Below, in pieces: positions 20,430 to 32,114 of a stretch of 64,000 nt of DNA. The translations under genes and the position numbers were made by a program. The notes below the pieces were generated by a model. It was not told the DNA's origin. It searched no databases and saw only the letters and a program-made list of their open reading frames with translations. Origin of the DNA: Sphaerosporella brunnea (lineage: Eukaryota > Ascomycota > Pezizomycetes > Pezizales > Pyronemataceae); NCBI GenBank assembly GCA_008704415.1, contig VXIS01000176.1, forward strand, positions 1 to 64,000, read 5' to 3'. Position 1 is the stretch's first letter, and each line of letters opens with the position of its first letter.

Positions 20430-23400
20430 TCAGCAACCTTGTCTTCCCAACATTCGCCGGGAGCGATCTGACCTTCGCACCTTGGGGATCTGCCCTGACG
20501 GTGGCAAGCAAACATCCGGTGAATAGCCCCACATCAGGTCCTCGTAGTTTTTCTCGCTACGGATATTATCGGCCTCTTTGAGTGCGTCTATCTTGTCCTC
20601 GATATCTTTCAGCTCGCTGTCTTCTGCAAGCTGAGCTTGTAGCCTTAATAGCGCCATCTTCTCGTTCTCTGCCGCAGAGCCGACCTGCGCGTTCATCGTT
20701 TCCATCACTGGCACACGTGGCGTGTACTCGAAATCATCGAGTTTCACACTCACACCTTTGCTCGTGTCCAGTACTGCGGCATCTCCTTTTTCGAGAAGAG
20801 TCTGGATATCGACACTTTCGCCGGGCGGGATCGGGTTCGGATGAGAAGGCGTGACGCAGTCGAGATCCACCTCTTTCCGGAGAACAGTGTCGATGTCGAC
20901 TGCCGAGAACCACGCACATGACTGCGGCAGGTCCTCGATGCCCATTTGCTGCGAGAACATAGCCCTAGTCCAGACGTTGGCGATTTGCAGCGCCAACGCC
21001 ACTCGGTATTTGTCTTCCTCCTTGACCAGGTAGCGGATCTCGTCGTGAACCGTGATAGCGAGGCGAGCGTTGAGTCCATATAGACGGATTAGATAGTCCA
21101 TCGAGATGATTAGAAGATGCAAGTAATCGACACCTGATGACTGAATGGCCCAGTTGATTCGTGATGTGAGGTATCCGCCCTTGTTGATGTATTTGCGCAT
21201 CAGGGCCTCCGTGATTCCAGCACCGAGAACGGGAGTGCGAGGTAAGTCTTGTTCCGCAAAATCCTCAAGTTTGTTGAACACCAGACTTTCCGTTCCACCC
21301 CTCCAAAATGGGCGGGGGAAAACTTTTCTTTTTGTGGTTTTCACACCCTTGGTTTCCTGGTATAGCTTCTCGGCAACCTTGGTTGCCTGTGAATCTGATA
21401 TACTGGGATTGAATTGTCGAAGAAGCGTCGACGCAAACATCAGCCCGGCGCCATAGATACGGCCGTAGTTGAAGACTTTGGCGTGATTTCTCGAGATACC
21501 AAGGATACTTGCAGTCTTAGAGTGAAGATCGGTCCCGGCGGATTTAGCTCCTTCGAGTGTCATGAATCCCAGGGCGCCACCGCCATGCAGCTTAAATTGA
21601 GAATCACCGACCAGAGAGGCAATCCACAACTCTTCTGAATCGACATCTGCCCCAACGAACACATAACCAGGTGGAGCCTTGACCATAGCCTTCAATTCTG
21701 AACCGACTCGATTCTTTTTGGCATTGGACGCGGTCAGCCAAGTATTTTCCACGGCACGACGGGTGATGGTGCCCATAGGAATTATCTGAGGAAGAATCAT
21801 GCCAAGTCTGAGTCTTTCGCCAGGATTTGCTTCCGAACCAAGATTCGTAGGGGCACCTTCAGGCGCATCATGCGGAGCTGCCTCTGAACCGGTTGCTCCC
21901 AGCGTATCCTGGCGGGATTCTAAGCCCAGTTCAACGCGAGGGTCATCCTCATAGACAACCATCTGACCTCTAATGCGTTCGCGGGCTGAGATCCAGTAAG
22001 AGCACATTGCGTTCATCTCCAAGGCCTCCTGGGCGAGGGGATTCTCCGAACCCAAGATTTCCGCTTCGAAGTATTGTTGATAGCTTTTCGCGAGGACGGC
22101 TGTACATCTTGCCTGTGGCCCATCTTTGTGTGGAACCTTGAAATAGATGTGCGTAGTATCATCTCGAAGTTTGTAGTTCGTTTCCTCTTGCATGGATACC
22201 TTGACCACTGGGCTATCCGCATAATTTTCTTCATCTGCAGGCGACACGCGGAAAACCCATCCATGGAGGTCTGACCAGATCAATGGGTTGTTGTTCCAAG
22301 TCATCTTCAGCAGTAAAGGTGCGATTCGAGAGCGGGTGGTTAGATTCATCGGACTGTTGGTTTTGGGATGGAGATCCTTGTACCACTTTGGAAACCCTGG
22401 CATCTTCTGGTTCTTGACGGGGCGCGGATCTTCCTTCTTAGTTGCTTTGGTGAGGCGGACTGGTTGGATCTCCCAGTCCAGTTGCTGGAGCCACTCATCG
22501 AGTTCTACTTTCGTGTCCTCTTTTTGCAGGTCGTCCTTTTTTTGCACGGCTTCTTCGGCAAGTGCTTTTAGACTCTGAGAGACTTTTTCGGACAATTCTT
22601 GGTATTTCTTCTCCGCGGTTTCGATGTACTTTTGCCATGACTGGTTGACAGGGAGTGCTACCGATGAAAGGTGGCGGAGGGCGCCAAAACTGACCGGATG
22701 AGGACATACCTCTAAGAAGCGTGGGAAGACAGCCTTGTAGACCTGGTGTGTGACGTCAACATCGGCCGCACAGTACAGCATGAGCTCAGAAAGACGGTCT
22801 CTGACACCTGCACGGTTAAGAGTGCCAAATGCGTCACGGATCTCTTTGTCCAGCCCGATTTCGCAATGGAACTTCGCAACATCTCGTAATGAGTTGATGG
22901 AACTTCGACCGACCCAGAGCTCTTCCTCCTCTTCGCCGTTATTCCCTAACATTTGTGAAAGTTCTGGAGACGTTTCTGGATTTTCGTTAAACTTATCGCG
23001 CAAGTTCTTTGCTTTTGCGTGCTTCATCCATGTCGGCCGTTGGCGAGAACACATCCCGTTGACAGCCACATGCAGCGACATTGTGTCTAAAAACGAATTC
23101 TTGGTCGGTTTGATGCTGTACTCCTCTAGAATCCGTGCTCGATCATATCCAATGTTATGTCCCACCACTATTCTTGCAGTATTTGCATCCCCTAGAGGCA
23201 CGAGATGTCGGTCTTCTACTCCTTCCCTCTCTTCTAATAGCCACGGCGACAGCCACGAATACCAAGCATTTGGCGATGCAGCGCACGCCATGATAGCAAA
23301 TGGCGACTCCTTATACAGCACCTCAACATCAAATACCAGCATATTCTCTTCCGGGGCATCCACCGAAACCGGGTCTTCTCCCTCCACATATTTTGTCCAC

Positions 23401-24056
23401 CCGCTCTTGTCCACAACAAATGACTCGGGCTTTTCCGGCAGGCATGTGTCTTGATGGGCAAATACTTTTGCCAGACCGAGGTACGGTTCCGACGCCTCCA
23501 TGCCGAGTTTGTAAAAGTGCTCATCCAGGGTTTTGCCCTGAAGTTTTGGAAGCTCGAACGAGATCGGTGGTGCACCCTCGGTGGTCTTCCCGAGGAGCTC
23601 GTGCTTCTGCAGATGTTTCTGCGCCAGTTCAACGAGTTTTTGGCGCCGCTCCTCGGCCTCTGCGCCTGTATCGCTACGGGGTCTGAAGATCTGATTGCGT
23701 ACGTAGGGAGGGATGTGCTGTACGCCGATTGCGTTGAATTCCTGCTCCTCCTTCGGACACCCTAGATCAATCGCGCAGGCGCGTCAGAAAAGTTGAACGC
23801 AATCGGCAGCAGTGAAGCATAGAGCGCCTCTACCCTTCAGTTTCAATGCGGTGCTTTCGGCGGCGGATTCCCCATTCAATGACTGTGACGCCACCGTAGA
23901 TTCGAAGCCCTGCGACGTCGCCGCTTCCGCATATCTTCGGATCGGGACGGTTTGCCATGCCGGAGATGTCGATGCATGCGCTATGCGATGGAGCAGGACA
24001 CCATATGCATATCGCCTCTGCACTACTCTGTTTGCACAGCGCAGCGAGGAAAGCAT
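20430..24056 (-). CDS. MIP1: Mitochondrial DNA polymerase gamma catalytic subunit
   Basis: A family-A polymerase that replicates mitochondrial DNA. Two exons, 23834-24056 and 20430-23761, are joined across a 72-bp intron (GTAGAG, branch CTGAC, TAG), giving 1184 residues. The N-terminus MLSSLRCANRVVQRRYAYGV is basic and serine-rich without acids, a mitochondrial presequence; the junction reads KLKGCPKEEQEFNAIGVQHI. Exonuclease motifs: FDVE (about 219-221), VGHNIGYDRAR, and YCAADVDVTHQVY. Polymerase motifs: A GADVDSEELWIASL (~780), B RNHAKVFNYGRIYGAG, and C VHDEIRYLV (~980). All expected acidic residues are present. The yeast protein is 1254 aa, so length fits. The start at 24056 is preferred to 24251 because the upstream codons do not look like a presequence. 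Confidence 0.95.
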
Positions 24057-25184
24057 AGTCTTGAAGTTGGGACTCCTCGCTACTTGTGGCGGGGTTGTTT
24101 CGTGGGTGGTGAGGTTGAGCGAGCGGCGGTGATGTATTAGATGAGCAGAATTTCGACGGTTAGAATCCCCGCCATCATGACGTGCGACCACGAGCACTGA
24201 TCTACGATATGCACCAACTCTTGGCATGGCATCGTGGAGAGGACTTAGCAAGAACTATATGATTATAGGGGGCCGATTTTAAGGGTTTTAATTCATATTA
24301 ATGGAAACAGTTTTTGCAGTTGGCTCGGCTATGCAACTTCCCGCAGTCTCCATCGGAGCCGACGGGTCCGGCCTTCCGAGTCTCCTCTCACCTGACAGCC
24401 CCGCTTTCTCTGACTGTGTGATTCGAAACAATGCCAACACTCGGTTTAAAATACCCACACAACACGCTCATATACAAAAATAAATGCTAGTAAGAAAATC
24501 ATCTCGCGACAGCTGACGCCGACCATTGTAATTGTAGCTAATCCAATTTCGCCGAATTTCTAGGATAAAATTTCCCACAATCATAGCCTGTAACGTCGAC
24601 AGCTCGATAGCCTGCGGCTTAAAAAATAGGCGCCACAGACTACCACAATCACTGCCTTTGAACAGTGAGCACGGACTGGAGCATTGAGACGCTTTCGTCA
24701 TGACACTGTTGGCTGTCTCGCAACCCTCGCTCCCTGGCCCCAAACTCTTGCAAATACATACAGCCGCGACCATCAACAGCAATGGGGAAACCAAGTAAAA
24801 GACTCATTCGATCACGAGAAGCTAGAGCTATTGGTGCCAAGCGCAGGCGTCTGGCTGAGGCTGAAGCTGAGGCTGTGTTTCCGAGGACGACGAGGCAGAA
24901 GAGGACGACGGTGACCAGGAGGCCATACATAAATCCCTAGAGACCTACATCAATACTTTTCAAGTTCACAATGGAGCAGACTCCGACCCTGAGTCGGAAG
25001 CATTGCCAGGCAGCAGGAACGGAGGCAGCGGCGGCGGCGGCGGCGGCTGCGGGGGAGGCCTCACGAAAAGTTTAAATAAAATTGACTCTCAGGGTCCCCA
25101 CCACTTCGCACGCTTCGACCACTTTCTGCGCCCTCCGCACGCTATTAAAGTCACGGAAACTCTCAGCGAAACTCTCAGCGACGG
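24057..25184. other. Intergenic region upstream of MIP1
   Basis: No gene supported. A GGC-rich stretch at about 25014-25060 makes a glycine-rich artefactual frame. The right part may include the 3'UTR of the LINE fragment that follows. Confidence 0.45.
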
Positions 25185-25447
25185 GTCGGTTTAAGGCCGC
25201 CTGCACCATACCCCTGCGCCTCCTAAGGAAAAGGAATCAAGGAAATTCGCACCAAGTATATGCGCGCACCAAGGAGATCCGTGAGTGTACAAATGAAAGA
25301 TAGACAAGCAAGGAAAGGTTTAGGTACTTTGGTGCTGCTCAAGAGAGCCAACATCGCTTTCGTACAGCGTTCATATCATCAGACAGCAGGGCCTTAATGG
25401 ATCCGTCTCTTGTGCCCCTCCTCGGTGGCCGACGCCACTTCCTTCTG
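25185..25447 (-). mobile_element. LINE 3' portion, downstream of the copia insertion
   Basis: Reading on the minus strand from 25447, one frame gives ALLSDDMNAVRKRC-like residues, matching the ALLADDRCTEAV segment of other LINE tails here. It then becomes GGTGCG/CCTTAGGAGG-rich 3'UTR. It continues the LINE at 31044-31605 across the copia insertion. The outer boundary near 25185 is approximate. Confidence 0.6.
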
Positions 25448-25644
25448 TAGAGAATATTGGAGGAGGAAGCGACGCTTGTGTATTGAGAATATCTATCTAG
25501 AGACCGGAAGATGGGCGCCTTATTTATTCAGGCGCCCTCGCTCTAGAACCTCGCTACATATTCCAGCATCCTGAGTCTTAGACTCATGGACGCGTCACCT
25601 TCTTTTCAATGACGCTGTTAGACTCCAGGTCTGGAGTTCCAACA
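25448..25644 (-). repeat. Copia 3' LTR
   Basis: 197 bp, bounded TGTAGAGAAT...GAGTTCCAACA on the plus strand. It includes a small hairpin, GGGCGCC...GGCGCCC. Confidence 0.95.
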
Positions 25645-26135
25645 CTCCCCCTCAGCGACATAATAGAACTCCATATAAACAAAAACCTTTTAAGGAAAAA
25701 TAAAAATCGAGTGATAGGTGGTGATCAAAACACGCCAAGCCATTTATTTGGCTAAGGCGAAAAACTCGTCACCCCTTTTTAACAACACACACAACAACAC
25801 AACAACCCGACGATGCAACCAGTAACCAGCAACCAGCAACCATCAACAGCCACAACATTATCAATTGCAGCACCAGGTCTACCCTGTGTGCTGCTGAGCA
25901 GAGTCATACAGCTTAATTGCTGTTTGATATATACTCTGTCTCTGCAACTCTGTGTAAGCCTGATAAGGGCAGACACATTGAGGTTATTACAAAAGCTTAT
26001 TCAACCAGCGTGAAACCGCTGCGTCGTTAGTAAATTGGTTGAAAGCTCTTATAATTGCAGAGTGCTGCATTTTTCAAATGCCGCTCTGTTGATAACGAAG
26101 TGCTGCTAAAATTTTTGCAGGTCACGTGCTCCGTC

Positions 26136-29100
26136 CTAATTTTCACCGTCTTTTGCTGATGAGATAGAAACAGGACATAACCCCATCGCACGTATATGTT
26201 TTTCATGCTTAATTTGGGGTAGAGCTTTGGTCAAGACATCTGCTGCCATCTCGTCTGTTGGTATATACTCAACAGAGATTTTACCACTTGCCACGCATTC
26301 ACGGACAAAGTGATAGGCAATTTCAATATGCTTGGTGCGTTTTCTGTACTCAGGATTCTTTGTCAAAGCCATAGCGCTTTGATTATCCATGAGCAGTGTG
26401 GTTGACGGCAGTTCTGATATAGAACCTACCAAGAATATATTTTGGATATCCTGAAGCATACGTCGTAGCCATATTGCTTCCTGAGCTGCTGTGCAGCTTG
26501 CCATATACTCGGCTTCAGTGCTTGATAAAGCTACACTCTTTTGACGGCTACTTGTCCAGCTTATTGCTGTGTTTCCAAGTGTGAAGACATTCCCTGACGT
26601 TGATCTTCTATCAGGAAGGTTTCCACCCCAGTCTGCGTCGGTATATCCAGCAAACGTGAGAGGACCCTTTTCTGAGTATACAAGTGCGTATTGCACACTC
26701 CCCCTTAAATACTTAAGGATATGAGTTATTGCCTGCCAGTGATCCTTTTGAGGATTGCTAGCAAATTGACCAACAGCAGAGACTGCAAAGGCCAAGTCTG
26801 GTCTTGTCGCAACCATAGCGTACATAAGACTACCAACTATGCGTTGATACATGAGCTTGTCTGCAGGATTTGCAGGGCTTGCATCTGGTGGTATAGGAGG
26901 GAGATTGACTCCAGCAAGTAGTGGTGTCTTTGCAGGACGGGAATTTTCCATTCCAAAACGTTCAAGAATTTCTTCAACGTATAACTGCTGACTGAGTCCA
27001 ATAGATCCATCATCCAGATAATGAAGGTCTATTCCAAGGAAGCGCTTAGCAACTCCCATCCATGTCATTGCAAACCAGCTTTCTAGAGCTTCACGGATTT
27101 CTTGAGCAATGTAGTCAGACATCGGAATATACCAGATATCATCAACATATAAGAGCAGAATGCAATCTTTTCGAAGATACATGTTTTGATCAGCACTTGA
27201 TGGTTTGAATCCAATGGATTTAAGTTTCTCATCTATACATAGAAACCACTGACGCGGTGATTGTTTCAATCCATATAGTGATTTGCGTAGCAGCAAGATA
27301 TCACCGGAACCATCGTCAAAACCTTCTGGCAGTACCGTAAAGATGATTTCATCTAGTTCAGCATTGAGGAATGCATTTTTCACATCCATTTGGAAGATCT
27401 GCTTTCCAAGCTTGGCTGAGATTGCCACAATTACTCGGAGACTAGCCATAGTGGCTACAGAAGCCCATGTTTCGGTGAAGTCTTCACCATATTTTTGCTC
27501 ATAGCCTTTAATGACCAGACGAGCTTTGAATTTATACTTTTTAGTTGAGTCAACCAATGGTTTCACCTTGAAGACCCAACGATTGCTTAGGTGTTTTTTC
27601 GCCCTAATTTTCTCTGTTTGGTCTTTCAACGGAATTCTAACCCATGTGCCTAGACGTTTGAATGCATTCAATTCGTCTTGCATTGCTTCTTCCCATTCAG
27701 TCGCGTAAGCAGACTGACGTGCTTGTTTAGCACTTTTGGGTTCTATAGGCTTTTCCGTCAGTATTGCTTTCATGCCCATACTGGTAGAGGATGCATTAGC
27801 ATCAAGACCTAAGAATCTTTTCTCCGCTTTGGCAAAGTGGGCAAAGTCTGAGCCATATTGCTTAAAGTCCCAGTGTTTTTGAGGCTTATCTTGCAAGCGG
27901 GAGGATTTCCTCAAGATTGGTTCAGAGTTTTCTGGCTTTGGACATTCTGTTATGGCTGGTTCGGGGACCACAACCATAGGCTCATCTGTGGAAGAATATG
28001 AATCCAAGTTCATTTCCGGAGATAACTCTGATTGAGAGTTTTGAGGATTCTCCTCGTTTGTGTTCATGAGATTGGGTTTGCTTAACAGCTCACTATACTG
28101 TTGCTTCCCCTCAAACTCAAGTCTCTGATGATTCTGAATTTCAAAAACAGATTTGGAAAGGCTATCGCCTTCCAACTCCACAATTTGTGAAGGGTGCACC
28201 TTTTTAGCTGGACGCACATCATCGATAAAACAAACATCTCGGTCCACTATGACGGTCCGTTTGGTTACATCATATACCCTATATTGGTGGGTAGTTCCTT
28301 CCACATAACCTAGAAATATAGCTGATTTAGCTTTAGGTGTGGATAGAAACTTTCGTCTGAGCTCTTTCGGAATTTCAACATAGGCTGCACAACCGAAAGG
28401 ATGCACATGCTGAAGATCAGGCTTTATACCGTGATAGGCTTCATATGCTGACAGTGTATCCTTCGGGCTAGACTTTGATGGAAGTCTATTTTTGAGATAG
28501 ACAGCGGTACGAATTGCCTCTGCCCAGAAGCTTTCAGGCAAACCGGCATCTATCATCATAGTTCGACCCATTTCTATTAAGGTTCGATTGACTCTTTCAG
28601 CCTTGCCATTTTGCTGGTGACGATATGCTGCACTCATTTCAACAGCAATTCCAGAAGCTTTACATAATGCTTCTACGTCACTGGATTGAAACTCTTTGGC
28701 ACCATCCATTCGCATACGTTGAATTTTCAACCCATCCTTGCGTTGATTCTCAACTAACTGTTTAAAGTCTTTCAGACACTCTATGAATTGACTTCTTTCT
28801 TTATAGAAATAGGTCCAGACGTAGCCAGTATAGTCATCGGTCAAAGCTAGATAGTGCACGGAACCAGATGGTATCGGAGAAAATTTCCCTGGTGAGTGCA
28901 AGGACCCCACTTGCCACGGACCATCGGTATCAATATGAATTGATTCTAATGGTTGTGTAGTAGGTTTAGTTGGTCCTTTTGAAATACGGGTGTGTTGTTT
29001 ACCCAAGATGCACATCTCACAAAGAGGCATTTCACCGCCACCTTTGACTTTGATTCCAGAGTCAGGTGAGTTTCCCAAAAGCTTAATATTCTTGATATTT

Positions 29101-30770
29101 GTATGACCCAAGGCACAATGCCACTCATACAAGCTTTTGGTTTCTGTTGTGATTGGGGCAGCAATCATAACAACATCGTTGTCACTTTCTCCTGTCTTGG
29201 TATAGGAGACTACCACATCAGCATAGTATAAGTCAGTTTGACTAGTACTCCGCAGAATTTCAGAGTTCTTGTAGAACACTGAATAGATCCCACGATCAAT
29301 AATGGTACGGCAGCCATTTCGGTCTAGACACCGTTGGGATAGCAGATTCATTTGCATATCAGGTACGTAAAGTACTTCTGTCAATTGCAATGACAGTTGA
29401 CCATCAACTTCACTAATCAGGTCAACTGATCCCATACCGTGAGCAGAAATACAATGTGCATCTCCAAGCTCAACAATATGCTTTTTATCAAAAGCAGTGT
29501 AGGTTGTGAATGCGTTGAACTCATGACACATATGCTTACTAGCACCAGAGTCAAATATCCAGGAGTCTTTTGAAAAACCTTGAAGGCTTTTTGCTCCAAA
29601 TGCACGGTGGATTGTGAGATAGGCGGTTTCACATGGAACTTGAGAGCACATGATAACCTTCTTTGCATTATTCTCTGCTGCTAACTTTTTCTGCATAGCC
29701 TTAACACTCTCCGGAAGTTTTTCCGGATGAAGATGATAGCAATCTGCCTCATCATGCTTTCCTGTACCACAAATACACATCTTTTTGCGTTTAGCGGGCT
29801 TTGCTGTTTCAGCTTTGCCAGATTGGGAAGACTTCTTATGATTCTTTTGCCCATCACCGCTATTTTGGGACTTACGCTTTAGACCTCCTTGGTAGGAAGC
29901 CTTTGCAGCCACAGAGGAGCTTGAATTGCTTGATACCCGGTCTGATTTGGTGTATAGGATTGATGCGATTGCATCAGGGTCCAACAACGCCTTATCAGCG
30001 CGGCTGAGGATAGAATCCACAGTTGGCTCATATGAGCTCGGAAGGCTTTGGAGAATGATGTAGGAAAAATCCTGATCATCAAACTTTCCTCCAGCACGAA
30101 TGTACTCCTCACGCATCGCCTTGAGAGAGTTTAAGTGCTTGCGCACATCTTCCCCTTCTTTCAGCTTGCGGTCATACAGTGCTGCCTTCAGATTGTATAG
30201 GCTGGCAATTGTAACCTTGCCATACATGTTCTGCAGATACAGCCACAATTCACGAGCTGTCCTGAATGACCCAAGAGTCATCAAGATTGAATCCGTGAGT
30301 GCGCCACGAATATGCAACAGTGCACAGGTTGACCGTGCATCCCACTCTTCTTGCCTCTGAATTGTCCTCTCAATCGTAGGACTAAATTCAACAACTTTTG
30401 AGGTTGCAGCTTCCCCTTCCTTGTTTTTGTCTTTGTCGGCTGCGCCTGACATGGCAGCCGAGAATCTGGGGCGAGTAGCAGTGCTTCGGGTAGGCCTGCT
30501 ACGGGTCGCCGCAGCGGAGGAGGATTCGGCAGTTTGCCCGTCGTCGGCATCATCATCAATAATGTCTACCGTAGCTCTGCCGGTATGGGTTTCCGTATCG
30601 AGAAAATCAGGATCGGCCGGTCGGACTTTTTCTCCTGAGACTACGTCCCAAAGTTTTTCGCGAATGAGGACGTCTGTCATCCTGGCCTGCCAGATGAAGA
30701 AATTCTGAGAGCCGGCAAGCTTTGCGAAATCGAAGATCGCTTTGCGGGAGTGGGTGCTTGAGGAAGACAT
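26136..30770 (-). CDS. Copia gag-pol polyprotein
   Basis: A 1544-residue uninterrupted polyprotein. Order: Gag capsid region (UBN2-like, WLYLQNMYGKVTIASLYNLK, ~180-240); CxC...HxxxxxC nucleocapsid-like stretch near 340; aspartic protease with WIFDSGASKHMC (~410). The integrase has an HHCC zinc site (HCALGHTN...CEMCILGKQH) and a DDE core (HIDTDGPW, MDGAKEFQ, QQNGKAERVNRT). Reverse transcriptase (WVFKVKPLVDSTKKYKFKAR to LLYVDDIWY) and RNase H (GYTDADWGGN...SSTEAEYMA...DNQSA...KHIEIAYHFVRE) follow. The integrase-before-RT order defines copia. All catalytic residues I can check are present, so the element may be active. Gag and Pol share one frame, as in many fungal and plant copia elements. Confidence 0.96.
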   Translation of the reverse strand: MSSSSTHSRKAIFDFAKLAGSQNFFIWQARMTDVLIREKLWDVVSGEKVRPADPDFLDTETHTGRATVDIIDDDADDGQTAESSSAAATRSRPTRSTATRPRFSAAMSGAADKDKNKEGEAATSKVVEFSPTIERTIQRQEEWDARSTCALLHIRGALTDSILMTLGSFRTARELWLYLQNMYGKVTIASLYNLKAALYDRKLKEGEDVRKHLNSLKAMREEYIRAGGKFDDQDFSYIILQSLPSSYEPTVDSILSRADKALLDPDAIASILYTKSDRVSSNSSSSVAAKASYQGGLKRKSQNSGDGQKNHKKSSQSGKAETAKPAKRKKMCICGTGKHDEADCYHLHPEKLPESVKAMQKKLAAENNAKKVIMCSQVPCETAYLTIHRAFGAKSLQGFSKDSWIFDSGASKHMCHEFNAFTTYTAFDKKHIVELGDAHCISAHGMGSVDLISEVDGQLSLQLTEVLYVPDMQMNLLSQRCLDRNGCRTIIDRGIYSVFYKNSEILRSTSQTDLYYADVVVSYTKTGESDNDVVMIAAPITTETKSLYEWHCALGHTNIKNIKLLGNSPDSGIKVKGGGEMPLCEMCILGKQHTRISKGPTKPTTQPLESIHIDTDGPWQVGSLHSPGKFSPIPSGSVHYLALTDDYTGYVWTYFYKERSQFIECLKDFKQLVENQRKDGLKIQRMRMDGAKEFQSSDVEALCKASGIAVEMSAAYRHQQNGKAERVNRTLIEMGRTMMIDAGLPESFWAEAIRTAVYLKNRLPSKSSPKDTLSAYEAYHGIKPDLQHVHPFGCAAYVEIPKELRRKFLSTPKAKSAIFLGYVEGTTHQYRVYDVTKRTVIVDRDVCFIDDVRPAKKVHPSQIVELEGDSLSKSVFEIQNHQRLEFEGKQQYSELLSKPNLMNTNEENPQNSQSELSPEMNLDSYSSTDEPMVVVPEPAITECPKPENSEPILRKSSRLQDKPQKHWDFKQYGSDFAHFAKAEKRFLGLDANASSTSMGMKAILTEKPIEPKSAKQARQSAYATEWEEAMQDELNAFKRLGTWVRIPLKDQTEKIRAKKHLSNRWVFKVKPLVDSTKKYKFKARLVIKGYEQKYGEDFTETWASVATMASLRVIVAISAKLGKQIFQMDVKNAFLNAELDEIIFTVLPEGFDDGSGDILLLRKSLYGLKQSPRQWFLCIDEKLKSIGFKPSSADQNMYLRKDCILLLYVDDIWYIPMSDYIAQEIREALESWFAMTWMGVAKRFLGIDLHYLDDGSIGLSQQLYVEEILERFGMENSRPAKTPLLAGVNLPPIPPDASPANPADKLMYQRIVGSLMYAMVATRPDLAFAVSAVGQFASNPQKDHWQAITHILKYLRGSVQYALVYSEKGPLTFAGYTDADWGGNLPDRRSTSGNVFTLGNTAISWTSSRQKSVALSSTEAEYMASCTAAQEAIWLRRMLQDIQNIFLVGSISELPSTTLLMDNQSAMALTKNPEYRKRTKHIEIAYHFVRECVASGKISVEYIPTDEMAADVLTKALPQIKHEKHIRAMGLCPVSISSAKDGEN

Positions 30771-30844
30771 TTTTCTTTTTCAAAGAAATAAAATGAGGAG
30801 TAAAGATTTGAGATTTTTCTTGAGAGACGTTGAGACTCTTAATC

Positions 30845-31043
30845 TGTAGAGAATATTGGAGGAGGAAGCGACGCTTGTGTATTGAGAATATCTATCTAGA
30901 GACCGGAAGATGGGCGCCTTATTTATTCAGGCGCCCTCGCTCTAGAACCTCGCTACATATTCCAGCATCCTGAGTCTTAGACTCATGGACGCGTCACCTT
31001 CTTTTCAATGACGCTGTTAGACTCCAGGTCTGGAGTTCCAACA
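30845..31043 (-). repeat. Copia 5' LTR
   Basis: 199 bp, identical to the 3' LTR except for an extra GA after TATCTATCTAGA. It should contain the element promoter; a leader without obvious genes lies between it and the start codon at 30770. Confidence 0.95.
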
Positions 31044-31605
31044 CCTTCCACAGCACTGCTTGTTCCTTCCACCAGCGTGTACAGAACTTGAACAAATGCT
31101 CCCTTGTTTGAACTGGCTTCTTCGTACAGAACCAGCACTCGTTGTCGTCGCGGCGCTCCATCTTATGCAGATAAGGGGCCAACGGGGTCTTGCCCAGCCT
31201 GAGCTGGAAGAAGCGTGATGCAAGGGCCTTTCTGGACTTACAAGCTGTCGGAACGGGCCTTTTGCGGTGGCGGAAGTTGCTCTTGGGCTTGCAGTGCTTT
31301 GCCAGCCAGGCTTCCCTATCAGCGGACCTGTCCTCTGTGGTGAGTCTGGACACATGGGCGAGGGTTATTAATCAAGCATCGTGGCGTGGCAGGGCGCGGC
31401 CGCCATCATACGCTGCTTCTTTTGCCAGAGCGTCCGCCATTTCGTTGCCTGGGGCGTCCTTGTGCCCCGGGACCCAGTGGTACTCAGTGGACCAACCCTC
31501 GTCTCGGAGTGCGGCCTCAGTCCTGGCTACCATCGGGAGCAGCCATCGCCTTGGACCTGGCCTAACGTCGTGGAGCTGCCGTAGGGCTGATTGAGCGTCG
31601 GTAAT
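31044..31605 (-). mobile_element. Tad1-like LINE fragment: RNase H and C-terminal zinc motif
   Basis: On the minus strand the sequence encodes an RNase H end (TDAQSALRQLHD..., WVPGHKDAPGNEMADALAKE) followed by RFFQLRLGKTPLAPYLHKM and CWFC...TREHLFKFC, the C-terminal CCHC zinc motif of fungal Tad1-clade LINEs. One in-frame stop lies between the two blocks. It is 5'-truncated near 31605, with no reverse transcriptase upstream, and cut at its 3' side by the copia element at the CCTTC target. Confidence 0.85.
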
Positions 31606-31791
31606 GATTTTTTTCTGGTGATTCTCCGACGAGTTTTGGTGATGCCCTATGTAGGGGTATTGTACACCGGGTTATGGCATTTTAAAGCTCGGGCAGCTTT
31701 TCGCTGGCATTGTAGACCTCCGTTCGATTTGAAAGGGTTGTGTTTCGCCTACTTAGTTTACAATACTATTACCCAGAAGGATCAAGGTAAT

Positions 31792-32114
31792 AGGGGCGTT
31801 CACACCGCCGAATCACAGCCGAAACACTACAAGGCGAAACAAGGCGAAATCAGTTGAATCAACGCGAATTGATGTGAACTCCCCAACCCACCAACTGACG
31901 AAACAAAATTGAATCGCTATGGCAAAACACGTCCCGAAACGAGTACCAACCCGCCTCTGTTTCGACGTTTGATTCGGCTCCGATTCGCTTCTGTTTCACC
32001 TCTTGAGGCGAATCACCGAATCCGAATCACGGTCGAATCAAGCACCTCAGATCCGGATCTGTTTCGCCGATTCGCCCTCGAATCACCCCTAGATTCGGCG
32101 GTGTGAACGCCCCT
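31792..32114. mobile_element. 323-bp TIR element with GATTCG-rich interior
   Basis: Perfect terminal inverted repeats of about 23 bp beginning AGGGGCGTTCACACCGCCGA, flanked by AAT on both sides. The interior is packed with CGAATCA/GATTCGG and CGAAAC motifs in both orientations, as expected for subterminal transposase-binding sites. No coding capacity. A 3-bp target duplication suggests PIF/Harbinger, but this is not certain. Confidence 0.75.

Larger units (their letters stand above)
25448..31043 (-). mobile_element. Intact Ty1/copia LTR retrotransposon
   Basis: Complete element on the minus strand. LTRs lie at 30845-31043 (5', 199 bp) and 25448-25644 (3', 197 bp). They start TGTTGG and end CTCTACA in element orientation and differ only by a two-base indel. 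A 5-bp target duplication CCTTC sits at 25443-25447 and 31044-31048. A polypurine tract GAGGGGGAG abuts the 3' LTR. The single long gag-pol frame is unbroken. Near-identical LTRs and exact TSD indicate a young insertion, and no C-to-T repeat-induced mutation is apparent. It disrupts an older LINE. Confidence 0.96.

Noticed and set aside
20291..20581. Lys-rich frame overlapping the 3' end of MIP1
   Set aside because: It arises from A-rich 3'UTR sequence and antisense of MIP1.
25003..25194. Glycine-rich frame near 25 kb
   Set aside because: It is produced by a GGC microsatellite. No start context or homology.
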